A stretch of 64,000 nt of DNA from Intestinibacter bartlettii (GTDB lineage Bacteria > Bacillota > Clostridia > Peptostreptococcales > Peptostreptococcaceae): NCBI RefSeq assembly GCF_000154445.1, contig NZ_DS499558.1; one strand, 5' to 3'. Below, piece by piece: positions 63,239 through 64,000 of this stretch. The position numbers and the translations under genes are program-made. Position 1 is the first letter of the stretch, and every line of letters begins with the position of its first letter. A model generated the notes under the pieces. The model searched no databases. It worked only from the letters and a program-made list of their open reading frames with translations, and had not been told where the DNA came from.

Positions 63239-63544
63239 TTAAAATAGTTCTAAGATTTATGAATTTTATTTATAAATTTTAGGGCTATTTTATTATTAAA
63301 AACAACATAGAAATATAAAATAACAATCTAATTATAAAAAAATTTATTTATAAAATGATATAAAACAAATCAATATACATTAATATGTGAAAATTAGGAG
63401 AAATTTTTGTAAAGGAAATAGGAATATTTTTTTAGAACTATTATAAAACTATTTAAATTTAATTAAAGTTGATAATATTTTATTAATTAGTAAAAAAAGT
63501 TTTTTATTAATATTACATCTATATTATACAAGGAGGGTGTTATT
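63239..63544 (+). other. Zinc-operon terminator and AT-rich gap
   Basis: 306 bp. A terminator at about 63241-63295 has aaaatagttctaagattta pairing with taaattttagggctatttt. The rest is AT-rich without recognisable structure. A strong AAGGAGGGTG lies just before the small gene at 63545. Confidence 0.6.
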
Positions 63545-63730
63545 ATGTTACAAATTTTAAATTGGTTATGTCTTATAAGTGTGAGTTTTTTATCATTTCA
63601 GGTTTTTTCATATATGTGTAAAGATGCAATTAAACTTTACAAAAGTATAATAAAAACTAAAAAAGTTTACTCTAAAAAAACAGTTATTCCAACGATTACA
63701 GACGAACTGTTGAAAAAAGTTGCAAAATAA
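63545..63730 (+). CDS. Small single-span membrane protein, function unknown
   Basis: 61 residues. One hydrophobic segment (about 4-24, LNWLCLISVSFLSFQVFSYMC) is followed by a Lys-rich cytoplasmic tail with the sequence IIKTKKVYSKK. No family recognised. The very strong ribosome-binding site AAGGAGGGTG, 5-6 nt before the ATG, argues that it is translated. It lies between the zinc operon and the rRNA-type promoters. Confidence 0.65.
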   Translation: MLQILNWLCLISVSFLSFQVFSYMCKDAIKLYKSIIKTKKVYSKKTVIPTITDELLKKVAK

Positions 63731-63742
63731 TTAAAAAAAGTG

Positions 63743-63771
63743 TTGACGGATTTATTTTCTGGTGGTATAGT
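63743..63771 (+). promoter_or_regulatory. First tandem promoter, probably of an rRNA operon
   Basis: TTGACG at 63743-63748, 17 bp, TATAGT at 63766-63771. The transcribed leader folds into small stems (gagat/atctc near 63797-63812 and gttttgaa/ttcaaaac near 63832-63850). Confidence 0.65.
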
Positions 63772-63916
63772 ATTACTTGTCCTCGAGAGAGAGGCAGAGA
63801 GATAAGAAATCTCGCTGAGAAGTAAGAGGTTGGTTTTGAAGTTCAAAACAACATCTAATAACTTGTTTATTAAAATGGTTTTTAAAAATAAGTTAAAAAA
63901 ATTCTTAAAAAAGTAG

Positions 63917-63945
63917 TTGACAAATAAAAAAGAATTTGTTAAACT
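63917..63945 (+). promoter_or_regulatory. Second tandem promoter, probably of an rRNA operon
   Basis: TTGACA at 63917-63922, 17 bp, TAAACT at 63940-63945, with A-rich sequence upstream. No coding sequence follows in the remaining 55 bp. Position after lysS suggests that 16S rRNA begins just beyond the window. Confidence 0.65.
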
Positions 63946-64000
63946 AAAAAAGCTGAAACGAGCAAGACAGATTAAAGAAGTTAAGTGAGTGAAGCAAAAG

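Overview
The window is AT-rich, low-GC Gram-positive DNA from a spore-forming anaerobic clostridium. The best fit is the family Peptostreptococcaceae, close to Clostridioides difficile. This rests on gene content recognised by eye, not on a database search. The evidence includes a SpoIVA-partner protein with SPOCS repeats and a LysM domain (SipL-like), set in the order yabG-veg-sipL-ispE. There are also spoIIR, a SleB-type hydrolase, a T-box leader on proS, PyrR attenuators, a glycine riboswitch, and a MetH split from its activation domain. Most of the window is ordinary chromosomal backbone. I see no transposase, integrase, prophage, CRISPR array or tRNA gene.

Layout. 1-4.6 kb: the end of a glucitol-type PTS operon, a SorC/DeoR-type sugar regulator, and an acoAB-like E1 pair without E2/E3 genes. 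4.8-10.3 kb: ispD, ispF, T-box-proS, gltX. 10.3-18 kb: YitT-like protein, two paralogous APC permeases (one behind a glycine riboswitch), a YdjM-like membrane protein, and a polar amino-acid ABC transporter. 18-27.8 kb: an epimerase; luxS with the two-part methionine synthase; a two-gene chromate transporter facing a LysR regulator; an M29 aminopeptidase; a nitroreductase. 27.8-33.3 kb: pyrF-carA-carB behind two consecutive PyrR-type attenuators. 33.3-35.3 kb: a gene-poor patch with several hairpins and two hypothetical genes.

35.3-42 kb: RNA-modification enzymes, UPF0489 and SEC-C proteins, a divergent DXS-like thiamine-diphosphate enzyme behind a MerR-type operator, an HxlR/flavin-reductase divergent pair, and a DUF1638 protein. 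42-49 kb: the sporulation/MEP cluster, with yabG broken by a -1 frameshift at an A tract, then veg, sipL, ispE, a GntR regulator, spoIIR, a SleB-type hydrolase and DUF1934. 49.3-60 kb: tilS, ftsH, birA, a P1-type peptidase, an ECF S component with a structured leader, coaX, dusB, greA, lysS. 60-63.2 kb: a Fur/Zur-type repressor with a zinc ABC transporter. The window ends with a small membrane protein and two strong tandem promoters, probably the start of an rRNA operon, as in the lysS-rrn order of Bacillus.

How the genes fit together. Three classic MEP-pathway genes (ispD, ispF, ispE) sit with a DXS-like paralogue. luxS and split metH close the activated methyl cycle. The pantothenate-type S component and coaX plausibly form a CoA-precursor uptake and kinase pair. 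RNA-level control is prominent: T-box, glycine riboswitch, tandem PyrR attenuators, and unassigned structured leaders before the ECF gene, between ispD and ispF, and before ispD. The observations most worth a second look are the yabG frameshift at a T TTA AAA heptamer, the ECF-gene leader with mutually exclusive pairings, the tandem PyrR attenuators, the DXS-like enzyme with its MerR-type operator, and a gene whose Shine-Dalgarno sequence is separated from its start codon by a hairpin.
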